Position numbers and translations under genes: made by a program. A stretch of DNA of 64,000 nucleotides. Source: Aedes albopictus. Taxonomy: Eukaryota > Arthropoda > Insecta > Diptera > Culicidae. Below, piece by piece: positions 1 through 10,558 of this stretch (position 1 is its first letter; each line of letters starts with the position of its first letter). Below the pieces are notes generated by a model. It was given only the letters and a program-made list of their open reading frames with translations, was not told the DNA's origin and did no database searches. The stretch is from contig NC_085138.1 of NCBI RefSeq assembly GCF_035046485.1, forward strand, positions 426,361,265 to 426,425,264. The letters run 5' to 3'.

Positions 1-62
1 CAGCTTGAAACACTTCTGGAAATTCCTTGAAACGTCTTTGAAATCCCACAGAATCCCTTGGA
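1..62. repeat. TTCC-type diffuse repeat, fragment
   Basis: A short run of loosely repeated units built on 'tggaaattcctt' and 'gaatccctt'. It belongs to the same low-order repeat that fills much larger stretches elsewhere in the window. Confidence 0.5.
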
Positions 63-368
63 ATAGTGTTGCAAAATGAATCTTATTTTTGTGAACATTA
101 ACCAACACATTTTTCTACCATTTTTGATTTTAGACAACCAGAGCTCTCTTCAAATAGGAAACTCTTCGTAGTCATTTGAATGATTAATGATAACTCAAAT
201 GGAAATGACTAGCTGGGTACAAAGCTCGACAAACCCGCGTCAAGATCGGGTCAAATTTTGTCGAATGTTGGACCACTGTTGGACACACATCGGTAAACTG
301 TTGGGTCTATTTTGGGTTTGGTGGCCAAAACAATACCGAACAAAGCTTTAAGCGTTCTATAATTACCG
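63..368. other. Unassigned stretch
   Basis: AT-rich sequence with no long reading frame. I see no repeat structure and no motif that I can name. Confidence 0.3.
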
Positions 369-548
369 CTCCGCATACCTAGGCACCGTTTTACCCAGAA
401 CGTTTCGACGTACCAGCAAATTGCTACGAGCCTGTAGTGGGCAGCATAGGCATGTGAACCATAGTTGCGTTTTATTGGCGCAGTTGGTCGCTTGAGCGTG
501 CGACCGAATTGAGCACTCGGCGCATATTAAACAGACAGCGGAGCTTTA

Positions 549-661
549 GGACAGATGGTCAAAGGACAAAACGTCGAATGAACAAAAGGTCGAAGGGACA
601 AAAGGTCGAATGGGACAAAAGGTCGAATGGGACAAAAGGTCGAATGGATAAAAGGTCGAAT
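549..661 (+). repeat. 17-bp tandem array, left arm
   Basis: About six to seven copies of a 17-bp unit close to gggacaaaaggtcgaat. The last four copies are almost identical. A short open frame (509-691) crosses the array and is only a product of the repeat. The complementary array lies at 4472-4580. Confidence 0.85.
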
Positions 662-2337
662 GTAAAAAAAATAGATTCGGTTACCAGCTGATGTGTCTCA
701 CTTTAAGTAAACAATATTTCATGAGTCTTTGTTTTTGCTCATGAAGAAAAACATTATAGTGCTGTTATAGAAAGCATATGAATTTCAGCCACTATCATTT
801 CTATAGGATTTTTTTCCTTCCTTTGTTGCGTTAATGTAAAATTTAATAACAATTTAGTTTAATTTCATGTTCAAGAATTGTTCCCTCTTAAATTTATAGA
901 CTGTTCTTTTAAACTTTGTTACTGAAATAATTATTTTCTCTTCAGGTACCGTGGGTACACAGTCATGGATCACTTAGTAGTATTTTTGACCTTCAAAATT
1001 CAATAAAAAATAAAAGAAAACAAATACTACGACTTGGAAAGCACTGTTGGCTATGTTTTGATTCGAACTTTTCATTCCCGATGAATTTGAAGTATAATCG
1101 CAAGTCATTTCCGCGTAAAAAAGGAATATTCCACTGTTTACAAAATGCCTTATTATGGATCAGCTCCACTGAGTCCCACACATTATGGATCAATTTTTGC
1201 AATATTATGGATCAGTGCAAAATTACTCAAAATTCCAACTCTGATAATAAATTTGCATTTGTAAGGCTAAACTACGCAGTGCATTGATTATTTTACTGAT
1301 GGAGTACCCGATTTTACAACAGGAATAAAGAGAAAACATTAAAAAGTCCCGAATCCATTTACTTCGATAGAGGTGCGCCACTAGGTTTCAGTGATGCTCT
1401 CCATTTTAAGTGTTATTTTTACAACTCTGTGTTTCAAGACACCTGGTTTTCAAGGTTACATGTTTTTTAATGATACTTTTGATACTTTAAGGTAAGATAA
1501 TTGTATCAAGAGCGTTGAGTGGAGCAAAAATCTATATTTGTTTAAAGTGATCCATAATAGCGTCAAACGATCAGTTTTTGGGTCACATTATGGATCACTG
1601 TTGAAAGTCACATTATTTTAGTATTTGAGTCCCAGAATAAAACAAAACTTCTTCTAATAGATACATACATATCTTATTCAACGTGTACGAGCGATTTTTA
1701 TATCAAAATTGATGGATTTCGACACTTTTAGAGCTTACCGCTGCAGGAGTAGATTCTTATGGAATTCGGCTGTTTACTGGCAGATGTAAGAGGATAACAC
1801 TATCGTTGCATTAAAATACATTTTATTTTTAGATTGAACTCTTGTAAATGGTTTTTTATCTCAGAAAACAAATAGGATCATGCTACAAAAATGATTTTCG
1901 TGCCGAAATATATGTTTTGAGCAAGATATTCGACTTTAAACATCAAAGTGATCCGTAACTGTGTGTGATGCATAACTGTGTAGGGACGGTACTTATTTTT
2001 AATTCAGAAATTTTGACTTTTTTATTCAATAGCTGTTCTTCCTAACTATACTGCAGAAAAAAATCATTAACTACTTGTGCTTAGTGATCATCCCCTCCTG
2101 GATCGATAGGAAGTTCGTGCGAATTACACTGTAAAGGTTTTGTGTGCTCATATAGTACCAGAGATTTGTCCTTCTCTAATTCAAAGACTTTTTGGTTTTG
2201 TTAAATCGCTGTAATGATAGGAGTTTCAAATGACAATATTTCAATCAGTGATTCATCCTTCTTCGGCATTTAGGCTGTTCTTTAAAGGAATATGTTTTCC
2301 ACCGCTTTAATTAATAACATTACTTTCTAGCATTCTT
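662..2337. other. AT-rich interior of the composite element
   Basis: No reading frame worth calling. The motif tatggatca or its complement recurs at about 965, 1156, 1184, 1205, 1551, 1591 and 1948, in both orientations, which is more than chance spacing would suggest. Otherwise nothing is recognised. Confidence 0.35.
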
Positions 2338-4262
2338 ACTTACCTTACCGGTCAGGCTAAGGCCGGGGTGGCCTCTGCTGTACATAGTAGCCGCCTCCAT
2401 TCCACTCGGTCCATGGCTGTTTGTCTCCAGTTCCGCACTCTGCGTAGGGTCCGCAGATCGTCCTCCACTTGGTCGACCCACCTAGCTCGCTGCGCTCCAC
2501 GTCTTCTTGTACCGGTCGGATGACTCTCGAGAACCATTTTAGTCGGGCTGCTATCCGACATCCTGATGACGTGACCCGCCCACTGTAGCCTACCGATTTT
2601 CGCGGTATGGACGATGGTTGGTTCTCTCAGCAGCTGACGCAGCTCGTGGTTCATTCGCCTTCTCCAAGTCCCGTCTTCCATCTGCACTCCGCCGTAGATG
2701 GTACGCAACACCTTCCGTTCGAAAACTCCAAGGGCACGTTGGTCCTCTGCACGTAGGGTCCATGTTTCGTGCCCATAGAGGACGACCGGTCTAATCAACG
2801 TTTTGTAGATGGTTAACTTCGTGTTACGGCGAACTTTATTCGATCGTAGAGTTCTGCGGAGTCCAAAGTAGGCACGATTTCCTGCCACAATGCGCCTCTG
2901 AATTTCTCGGCTGGTGTCGTTGTCGTCGGTCACCAGTGAGCCCAAGTACACGAATTCTTCAACCGCCTCGATTTCATCACCGTCGATATGAATTCGGGGT
3001 GGCGGGCGTGGTGATTCCTCCCTGGAGCCCTTTGCCATCAATTACTTTGTCTTCGACACATTAATGACTAATCCGATTCGCCTGGCTTCACTCTTTAGTC
3101 GGATGTACGTTTCCGCCATCGTCTCAAATTTACGAGCAATAATATCAATATCATCGGCGAAACCAAGCAGCTGAACGGACTTCGTGAAAATCGTCCCACT
3201 CGTTTATCCCCGCTCTTCTTATTACACCCTCCAAAGCAATGTTGAACAGCAAGCTCGAAAGACCATCACCTTGCCGTAACCCTCTGCGAGATTCGAAGGG
3301 ACTCGAGAGTGTCCCTGATACTCGAACTACGCACATCACTCGATCCATCGTCGCCTTGATCAACCGTATCAGTTTATCCGGGAATCCGTATTCGTGCATA
3401 ATCTGCCGTAGCTGTTCTCGATCGATTGTATCATACGCCGATTTGAAATCGATGAACAAGTGATGTGTGGGCACGTTGCATTCGCGGCATTTCTGCAACA
3501 CTTGGCGGATGGCGAACATCTGGTCCGTTGTAGCGCGTTCACCCATGAATCCAGCCTGATATTGCCCCACGAACTCTCTTGCAATCGGTGATAGACGGCG
3601 GCATAAAATTTGGGAGAGTATGTTGTAGGCAGCGCTCAGTAGTGTGATCGCGCGGTAGTTCCCGCAATCCAACTTGTCGCCCTTTTTGTAGATGGGACAC
3701 ACGATACCTTCCATCCATTCCTCCGGTAATACTTCCTCCTCCCAAATCTTGGTAATGACCCAGTGTAGTGCTCTCACCAGTGCTTCTCCACCGTATTTTA
3801 GAAGCTCGCTTGGTAGTTGATCTGCTCCAGCGGCATTGTTGTTTTTCAACCGGCCAACCTCCTCCTCAATCTCTTGATGGTCAGGGGCCGGGAGTCTTTC
3901 GTCCTGTGCACATAATCCTAGATCTGTTACCACGCCACCTTCGGTACTTGCAACATCGCCATTGAGGTGCTCATCGTAATGCTGCCGCCACCTCTCAACC
4001 ACCTCACGCTCGCCCGTGAGAATATTCCCGTGTTTATCTCGGCACATGTTGGCTTGTGGCACAAAGCCTCTGCGCGAGGCTCTCGTGCTTCTCGTAGAAA
4101 TTTCGTGTGTCCTTAGCGCGGTACAGCTCCTCCATCTTTTCGCGATCTCGTTCTTTCTGCTGGCGCTTCTTCATACGGAAGACTGAGTTCTGCCTGTTCC
4201 GCGCCTGTTTGTAACGTGCCTCATTCGCTCTCGTACGGTGTTGCAGCATTCTCGCCCATGCT
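2338..4262 (-). mobile_element. RTE-like non-LTR retrotransposon, 5'-truncated
   Basis: A GC-richer block, unlike its AT-rich surroundings, that encodes pieces of an endonuclease/reverse-transcriptase polyprotein on the minus strand. The endonuclease part is missing, so the copy is 5'-truncated, as expected from incomplete reverse transcription. The 3' end is near ttaccttaccggtcaggc. It sits inside the inverted-repeat element. Assignment to the RTE/BovB group rests on the RT sequence and on the C-terminal region after RT (FVYLGS...YGHETWTL...RRRGAQRARWVD). A different related LINE clade is possible. Confidence 0.8.
2352..4249 (-). pseudogene. Broken reverse transcriptase of the RTE-like element
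   Basis: Three reading-frame blocks join into one RT protein. Block 4249-4034 gives the region before RT (EARYKQARNRQNSVFRMKKR). Block 4062-3151 gives RT motifs such as YRAITLLSAAYNILSQIL, FIDFKSAYDTIDR and RRGLRQGDGLSSLLFN. Block 3041-2352 gives the C-terminal part with YLGSLVTDD and GHETWTLRAED. The catalytic FADD is encoded at 3150-3161, but in a different frame from the upstream block because of a small indel near 3200. An in-frame TAA (3042-3044, complement) then interrupts the protein before LMAKGSREE, and another frameshift lies near 4040-4080. With three lesions the copy cannot make active enzyme. Confidence 0.85.
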
Positions 4263-4471
4263 TCCTAGCATTCATGGGTATCTATTCCGAACTGCAATGC
4301 AATGTGATAATAAAATGGATCGTTTAAGCTACTATGTAGAAGGTTTCGTAGACAGTTTCCTATCTTTCAATAATGTTTTTTTTTATGTTTTGAATTATTT
4401 TAATTGTCGTTTTTCTAAAAAAATCTAATCACTTCTTCTTGTCTTTGAATTTCTCGATTGCCTATTTAACT
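4263..4471. other. AT-rich spacer
   Basis: T-rich interior DNA between the truncated retrotransposon and the right-hand tandem array. It has no recognisable feature. Confidence 0.3.
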
Positions 4472-4580
4472 TTTTGACCCATTCGATCTATTGTCTAATT
4501 CAACCTTTTGTCACATTCGACCTTTTATCCCATTCGACTTTTAATCCTTCGACCTTATGTCTTTCGACCTTTTGTCATAG
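4472..4580 (-). repeat. 17-bp tandem array, right arm
   Basis: About six degenerate copies of the complement of the left array (cattcgaccttttgtcc-like). The copies are more diverged than in the left arm. This array and the left one form the inner part of the inverted repeat. Confidence 0.75.
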
Positions 4581-4724
4581 ATTTGACAGCGGAAACACAA
4601 ACAGGTCGGTGCCTAGGTATGCGGAGTGCGAGAGTAAGTCTTGGCTATCGAAATAATTCACTCTCGTTTGATAATTGGAAGGGACAATCGCGAGCGTGTT
4701 AAGAGGTTGGCATCTAAGCCGAAA

Positions 4725-4891
4725 GGGGCTGTCCATAAACCACGTGGTCATGAGGGGGGGGGGGGGGGGGGGTTCGGCCTATGACCATTTTGTATGGAAG
4801 AAAAAAAAATTTGTATGGACTAATGATCACGCGGGGGGTGGGGGGGTTGAGAAGTCCCAAAAAAATGACCACGTGGTTTATGGACAGCCCC
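4725..4891. mobile_element. 3-bp MITE (PIF/Harbinger-like), copy 1
   Basis: Near-palindromic element with ends ggggctgtccataaaccacg and its complement, flanked on both sides by AAA, which fits a 3-bp target duplication. The centre holds runs of G up to about twenty long. Ends beginning GGG together with a TWA-like 3-bp duplication are typical of PIF/Harbinger-derived MITEs. It has no coding capacity. Confidence 0.85.
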
Positions 4892-4977
4892 AAAGAAAGA
4901 TGGAATTGTGAAAATAGGAGTGTGCATGATGTGGTCTCGGATTCAGTTTGGCTTTTTATTCATCAGAATCGTTACCT

Positions 4978-5110
4978 GTTCTGTGGCTTAGTTGGTTAAA
5001 GCGCCGGTCTAGCGAATACGGAGTCGTGTTTTTGAATCTCAAGAGAACGCGATTTTTCTCACAACTTCATCTCTCAATTTGCCAAATAATGAACATTCAT
5101 ATTAACCTTT
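4978..5110 (+). mobile_element. tRNA-derived SINE head, degenerate
   Basis: The stretch contains a good pol III A box (tggcttagttggttaaagcg) and, about 40 bp later, a weak B-box-like tttttgaatctc. The spacing fits a tRNA promoter, but the B box is too decayed for a functional tRNA. It lies directly upstream of a Feilai copy. Confidence 0.5.
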
Positions 5111-5117
5111 CTATTTC

Positions 5118-5429
5118 GGTTCTCCAGTTAGTCTTGTGAGTGAGTCTTTAGATCGCCAATCTGGAGACGGCGTGTTTGGTTCCTGTTTGGGTCGAGAACT
5201 TTTCTTGACTTCCCTCGGTATAGTGTATCATTGTCCTTACCTCACAATATACAAATTAAGGCAATGGCAAGCAAAGTAAACCCTTCAACGATAACTGTAG
5301 AAGTGTAGAAGTGCTCAAAGAACACTAAGTTTAAGATATGGCAGGCCAAGTTCACGTGGAAACGTAGAGCCACAAAGAAGAAGAAGAAGAAGAAGAAGAA
5401 GAAGAAGAAGAAGAAGAAGAAGAAGAAGA
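5118..5429 (+). mobile_element. Feilai-like SINE, copy 1
   Basis: Full-length but diverged copy: head tctccagttag with GGAGACGG, core tcacaatatacaaatt, body gtgctcaaagaacactaagt and the end aacgtagagccacaaag, followed by a (GAA)n tail. Feilai is a tRNA-related SINE described in Ae. aegypti. About 20 uninterrupted GAA units make the tail a microsatellite. Confidence 0.85.
5376..5429 (+). repeat. (GAA)n microsatellite
   Basis: A pure run of GAA triplets that forms the 3' tail of the adjoining SINE. Confidence 0.95.
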
Positions 5430-7079
5430 ATTAACATTCAAATGTCTGGAGTATATCGTGCATGGTGGCCTTACAACAGGATCTTCAATGCTGAACTCTC
5501 GTCGATATCTCCAAAAGTCGAAAACGACAGAAACAAAACAGTTTACAAACTACACTTTTATGCGCAATAACATTCGGTGATGGAAAATGAACTACCATTC
5601 TCATTGCACAAAGTGAAAAGAATCACATACCTAATTAATGACCATACCATACGCCTAATGGGCCTCGTATCAAAAGCCTTATTTTCCCTGTCAAGTACTG
5701 TAAACATCACTTATTCAACGTGCATAATTGAACGTTTACCCCGCCAATGCAATGCCGACAAATGTACGACACTTTTCTCAAGTATGGCAACAACCAGAAC
5801 AATAATTCGACCCCCATTCGCCAGAAGCGATGATTGATTTTTAACTCAATTATGGCAATTAACTTTCCTGTGTTTGACCCGTCCTTCGCCCTCCTTCTGC
5901 CTCCTTTCTCAAGAAGTCATTTATATTGCATAAATTTGGCCTGCGGGCGGACTCTTAACGCAGCAACAACAACAACGGCAACCAGGCCCAAGCAGCCGGC
6001 GTCAGGTCCGGGTGGGATGGTGAACGATTATTTCCACAACTGCTGCTATATGATTTTATTTCAATTTGCCTTAGTTGCTTCCGTTGTTGGGTGGTTGAAA
6101 CTTCCTTTTAGGACTTGCGAAGTGCGGTATTCGACTCGGTTCCCCTGTCCGTAATTCTAGTGGTCAGTCGGAAATCATTGTTTCGGCTACTACCAAGTAC
6201 TGCATAACCACTTGGATATTACTTTTTGTTGCTTTCAGAATGGAACGTAGTGATTTATTTCTGTGGATTCCTGTGTCTGCATCAAATTTAGTAGATGATC
6301 AAGTTCAAAGGTTCAAAGAAAGATGAATGTTTCCAACATAAATGGTTTCTTTGTTTGACTTTTGCCGGGTAATTTAGCATGTCAAAATTTAATTATAGCC
6401 TGCTTCAAACACGGTAGCGCAAGTCGATTCCTTCGGAAGATTAGAACCCACAGCACAGAAGGGGAAGAAGGGACAACTCGGTAAATTGGGTTGACAGATG
6501 TTGATTCCATTATGTGCCTGATTCCGTCCGTTGCCAAACGATAGACGTTAGAAAAGGGATACCCTCAAAGAGCCGTATTCCCTTGTTACCGCTTTCGGCT
6601 GTTGTGTCCCTTTGGTACCACCTCGATCTCAAAGGATGCGACAGAAGCTAATCATTGCAGTTAATCTACCGCGTTGTATCCCTTCCTCAAACCTCGTGCA
6701 AACATCCATCATTGCGCCATTCATCATTGTCCGGATGATTCAATAGGATGTGTGATGCAATCTTCCGTATGGTTTCGCATTCAACAGCCGTTTTATCAAT
6801 TTCTAAAATCTTTCAATTTTCCATTCATAAGCAGAATCCTATCAAAAATTCACGTAACAATTTGCTCGCCCATTACCATATTTATCAAACCGCACAAATC
6901 GTCCCTCCTTTGGGAAGGAAGGAGTGGTCCTCCTGTTTCACTGCTGGAGTGCGTCCCGGTCCCATTAAATATAACAATAATAAGAGGTAATTTCATAAAC
7001 AGTGGCTTCCCTGCCGTGCCGTGCCGACTGAGACTGAGGGCAGCGATGGTGCGTTATTGGCTAGGGGCAGACTGGCGAC
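5430..7079. other. Low-repeat stretch, no gene recognised
   Basis: Composition is closer to balanced and no repeat family is recognised, so this may be single-copy host DNA such as an intron or upstream region. The open frames here (for example 5577-5837, 5834-6154 and 6674-7117) show no domain or conserved-looking pattern, and I do not call them as genes. Confidence 0.4.
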
Positions 7080-7228
7080 GACGACGCCGACCACCACGTG
7101 CTATCCCTTGTGGGTAATTCGTCGTCGGAGCACGTCGGACAGTCAGTCGGCGGCGGCGACGGAGCAATACGTGCGCACTTTGGTCGTGCGTTGATTTATA
7201 AGATTTGCGGCTTTTGCTGGACTGGAAG
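7080..7228 (+). promoter_or_regulatory. Possible promoter and non-coding first exon
   Basis: A GC-rich patch with repeated cgacgacg/ggcggcg and an arthropod initiator-like TCAGT within ggacagtcagtcgg at about 7138. It is followed about 90 bp later by a consensus splice donor, GGAAG|GTGAAT, at 7228/7229. Nothing here codes for a recognisable protein. This is inference from sequence signals only. Confidence 0.22.
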
Positions 7229-7539
7229 GTGAATGATTTTCCGGGAAGTGGTGCCTGTGGTGATCGGCACGAACCAACAAATTGCGGTGTAGTAGAATGG
7301 GTAAAAGTAATTTCAGTGGGGTTTTTGTGGTTTCATAATTATAATAAAAGATTAAGTCTACGATTAGGAGAAAATCCATCATCCCTAAATCTATCACCGA
7401 TATCCGCGTAAAACGGTAAACTATTGATCTCTGAATTATACTTGACCTTTAACACTAAACTCAGGTATCACACACTATGTAGCTTTTGGGCGCTCAATGT
7501 AAAGCATCATCCAGACGAAAGCCACGAGTAATGCCCATT
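7229..7539. other. Unassigned stretch
   Basis: Ordinary AT-rich sequence without repeat or coding signal. If the preceding donor is real, this would be intron. Confidence 0.25.
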
Positions 7540-8700
7540 AGGATTCCTGCAGAAGTCTCTTCTGTGATTTCTACAGGCATGTTTCAAAAGATTCCTCTAT
7601 AAATTCTTCTTGGAAATTCCCCGAAAATTCTTGTTGGATTTCTTCTAGTTCCTTCAGAGGATTCCTTCAGGAATTTCTCTTGCATTTTTTTCTGAGATTA
7701 CTTCTCTAGACATTCTTGTTCTCTAGGCATTCTCCAACAATTCTTGATGGGATTCATCCAGCAATCCCTGCGGAAACTCCTATATTGATTGCTCCAGAAA
7801 TTCACCCTGACTTTTTTCAGGGATTCTTTTAGATTTTCTGTAGAGATTCTTCATGAAATTTCTTTCGTATTCGTTCTGAAAATTCCCTTTTAAATTGTTT
7901 TCTGTTGCAATTGTTTCTGGAATGCTGCTTGCATATCTCTAGCCAATCGCAATGGGAATCCCCAAGATGGGATTCTTCAAGCAATATAACCCACTGAAAA
8001 CCCTCCAGGACTTCCTGGAGGGCTGTCAACAACTGGCAGGAGCTGTTGAAGGAATCTCATCAAAAATATCTGAAGGTACAGTCGAGTCTCCTATTAGACA
8101 CTGCCACCCAATTTACTCCCACCGCAATTTCTCAGCTGCCTTTCATCCAACCCAGCTGATTTTTTAGTGTAGTTAGTGCTTACTATAGGCTTATCACTTA
8201 CAAAAAATTACCTAAATTAATAAGAAGAACCTGGAAACCGCGGTGGGTGGAAAGTGGGTGACAGCGTCTAATAGGAGACCCAAATGTATTCCGAGAGAAA
8301 TTTCTAGATAAATCTTTGAAGAAATTCCCAAAGAAATCACTGAAGCAATTACCAGAGCGATTCTTGGAGAAATCTATGGATGAATCCCAGCAGAAAATTC
8401 TACCAGAATCAGGCATTGCTGGAGAAATTTAAAGAGGTTTTCATAGAAGATTTCTCAAGTAATTTCTCTTTAGATTTCTCTAGGGATGCCTGTCGGTGTT
8501 TCTTCGAAAATTCATCCTATAGGACTCTTGCAGGATTCCCTCCTGGGATTCCTCAAGAGAGTTTTCTTGAAGTTTTTCGAGGGATTCCTACTATGATTCC
8601 TTCAGAGATTTTAAAAGAATTCCTTCAGAAGTAGCTGTATTCTGTTGGGATTCCTTCAGCAATTTAACTAGAATATCTGCAATTATTACACTTGAGATAC
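7540..8700. repeat. TTCC-type diffuse repeat tract
   Basis: Hundreds of bases made of loosely repeated 10-18-bp phrases such as gattcctccag, aggaattcct and gaaatttctc, with no constant period. The phrase is close to self-complementary, so both strands look alike. Small open frames inside (for example 8380-8634) encode low-complexity strings and are not genes. Confidence 0.7.
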
Positions 8701-8702
8701 GT

Positions 8703-8918
8703 TCTTCTTCTTTTTTGTGGCTCTACGTCCCCACTGGGACATGGCGTGTTTCGCTTCAACTTAGTGTTCTTTGAGAGCACTTCCACAGTTATTAATTGAA
8801 GGGCTTTCTTTGCCTACCATTGCATGAATTTGTATATTGTGAGGCAAGTACAATTATACGAACCCGACGTCTCCGAATTGGCGATCCATAGCCTTAACCA
8901 CTACGCCAACTGGAGATC
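8703..8918 (-). mobile_element. Feilai-like SINE, copy 2, internally deleted
   Basis: Minus-strand copy that reads from a short (CTT)n tail through tggctctacgtcccc, caacttagtgttctttgag and ttgtatattgtgaggcaag to the head complement ccttaaccactacgccaact. About 40 bp between the core and the head (the region with the GGTCGGGAA motif in other copies) is missing. Confidence 0.85.
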
Positions 8919-9225
8919 CCTTGCAACAGTTATTCTTGGCATTTCTCCTTGGATTTCTCCAACAATTTTCTTCAGGAAGTTCTCAGCGTAATTGGGATTA
9001 CTGCAGCAGTTCCTTCTATATCTATAAACATTTTTCGAAAGATTCCTGCACAAATTAAATTACTCTTGGAAATTCCCCAAGAATGCCTGCTGGGTTTCCT
9101 TCAAAAATTATTCACGTAGTTCCTCCAGAGATTTTCCGAAGGATTCCTCCAGGAATTCTTATGGAATTTATTCAAGAATTTCTGGGGATCGTAGTGTGCT
9201 TTGCCAACGACAGGATGAAAATTTT
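8919..9225. repeat. TTCC-type diffuse repeat tract
   Basis: Continuation of the diffuse repeat on the other side of the Feilai insertion, so the SINE landed inside it. Confidence 0.6.
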
Positions 9226-9283
9226 TGCCTGTCACGAATTTTTTCGGGGATTTTTTATTTAATTCTACCGTGTTGGTGTTGAC

Positions 9284-9916
9284 GGGCTTGGTGGTCTAGT
9301 GGCTACCGCTTCTGATTTATATGCAGAAGGTCCTGGGTTCAATCCCTGGCCCGTCCCTTTCCTCCTACTTTGTATCTTTCTATATACTTTCTCGCTGCTC
9401 TCTACATATACAACTCATGTATATAAACATGTTCATAGCCGTCGCTAGAACAGAAACGGGTTGAAAAAGCCGTTTCCCTTCCTTCCAAACTTTCACAGCA
9501 CAGTGTCACAATCCTATTAGAAAACGCCTACAAGTTATGCAATCAAGCGAACTGTGCCGCACACAATTCTATCACCTTCCCCTGGTATCCACACACCAAT
9601 GTGTGAACCTTCTGCCAACCAATTCCCACCAACATTCCAACATCCGCATGAATTTGTGCTGGCGCAGAGGTATATTCGGCCAGATGTGGATACAAACGAT
9701 TGCAATCATCACTTCCTTACCCCTTCCCCACATTGACCTGCAACCTGACGTGGCAGGCGCCATTGTCGCCTAAAAATAGAAGATCACCAACGCTCACACA
9801 CTGAAGATGCCTGCTAGTCCCCGGCAGTTATCTCATTGGTCTTTGTGTGAGTGTAGCTGGTCTGGCGATACTGGAGTAGCATCCACGGGCGGTCAATCAA
9901 GCTCAAGCTCAAGCTC
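9284..9916 (+). mobile_element. Complete tRNA-derived SINE with 23-bp target duplication
   Basis: The element begins with a strong tRNA-like head: A box tggtctagtggctaccgc and B box gggttcaatccctgg, 40 bp apart, with acceptor- and anticodon-like stems still foldable. It ends in a short (AAGCTC)n tail. A 23-bp direct repeat flanks it exactly (9261-9283 and 9917-9939), which marks the insertion precisely. The body is about 633 bp, long for a SINE. It encodes nothing recognisable, and the open frames at 9537-9773 are incidental. A true tRNA gene is rejected because the head continues into a long unrelated body with a retroposon tail. Confidence 0.85.
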
Positions 9917-9939
9917 AATTCTACCGTGTTGGTGTTGAC

Positions 9940-10440
9940 AAAAACACGCAATGTTCCTATGGAGCGTTATTCTACCGAACCGCTACGGCCTGCCGGCTGC
10001 GCCACTCCTGGGCCTATTGTTGGCCATCTCATCAAACTCCTGGGTCTACTCCGGACGAAGACAGATCGTGTCCCACATGGACTGCGGAGACGCTATTCCG
10101 TCAAACCGCTATGGCCTGCCGACCTCGCCGCTTTTTGGATTTCCGCCAAAGTGCTGGATGGATTGGCCCCGCCCGGCCTGCAAAGAAGGTTTCCGCTTCA
10201 TCGGTTGGTCTCCGACCACCTTCGCGGAACCTAAAGATGACTACTCGTGTCGGCTCGCTAGACAGTCTGGGGCACAGTAGAACGGCGCACCCCTGTGAAT
10301 CATAGACCATTACCTAACCAAAATCCCAACTCCTTTCTATTTATGAGGGCGTCGGTGAGTCGCTGGCATCTCGTTAAATAGATATCGTGCCTTCCCTCTT
10401 ATCCCTTCCCATCCTAGTCACGAAGATTATGCAACAGGTA
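9940..10440. repeat. Dispersed repeat, possibly LINE 3' region
   Basis: A GC-richer block. Its last 120 bp (around gggcgtcggtgagtcgctgg) recur in diverged form at about 11300-11420, about one kilobase away in the same orientation. Frames at 9926-10280 show no recognisable domain. A 3' untranslated region of a non-LTR element is the most likely source, but I cannot name the family. Confidence 0.4.
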
Positions 10441-10558
10441 GGATAATTACGGTAGACAAAATTGTGTTTCTTTTCGTTTCAGAGAGCGAGCAATGGCGCT
10501 TAAGCCTAAGCTTGTTAGCCAGGACACATGGTCCAAATGCCTGTGCCCCATCCCGGAA

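Larger units (their letters stand above)
369..4626. mobile_element. Composite inverted-repeat (foldback-like) element
   Basis: A perfect 20-bp inverted repeat (ctccgcatacctaggcaccg at the left, its complement at 4607-4626) bounds the region. Just inside each end lies an array of about 17-bp units related to gggacaaaaggtcgaat, in opposite orientation on the two sides. Inverted repeats built of tandem repeats are the hallmark of foldback and Galileo-type elements (P superfamily in Drosophila), so that class is inferred. No transposase is visible. The interior holds a broken RTE-like retrotransposon and AT-rich DNA. No clear target duplication is seen at the outer ends, so the true borders may lie a little outside. 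The element could also be two separate solo repeats facing each other. Confidence 0.5.

Noticed and set aside
549..661. CRISPR-like array
   Set aside because: Units are contiguous 17-bp tandem repeats without unique spacers, in a eukaryotic nuclear context.
5577..6154. Adjoining plus-strand frames of 86 and 106 codons
   Set aside because: No domain, no conserved-looking composition and no splice-consistent structure that I could defend.
9284..9360. Functional tRNA gene
   Set aside because: The A and B boxes are good, but the head runs into a 630-bp body with a hexamer tail and a 23-bp target duplication, so it is a SINE.
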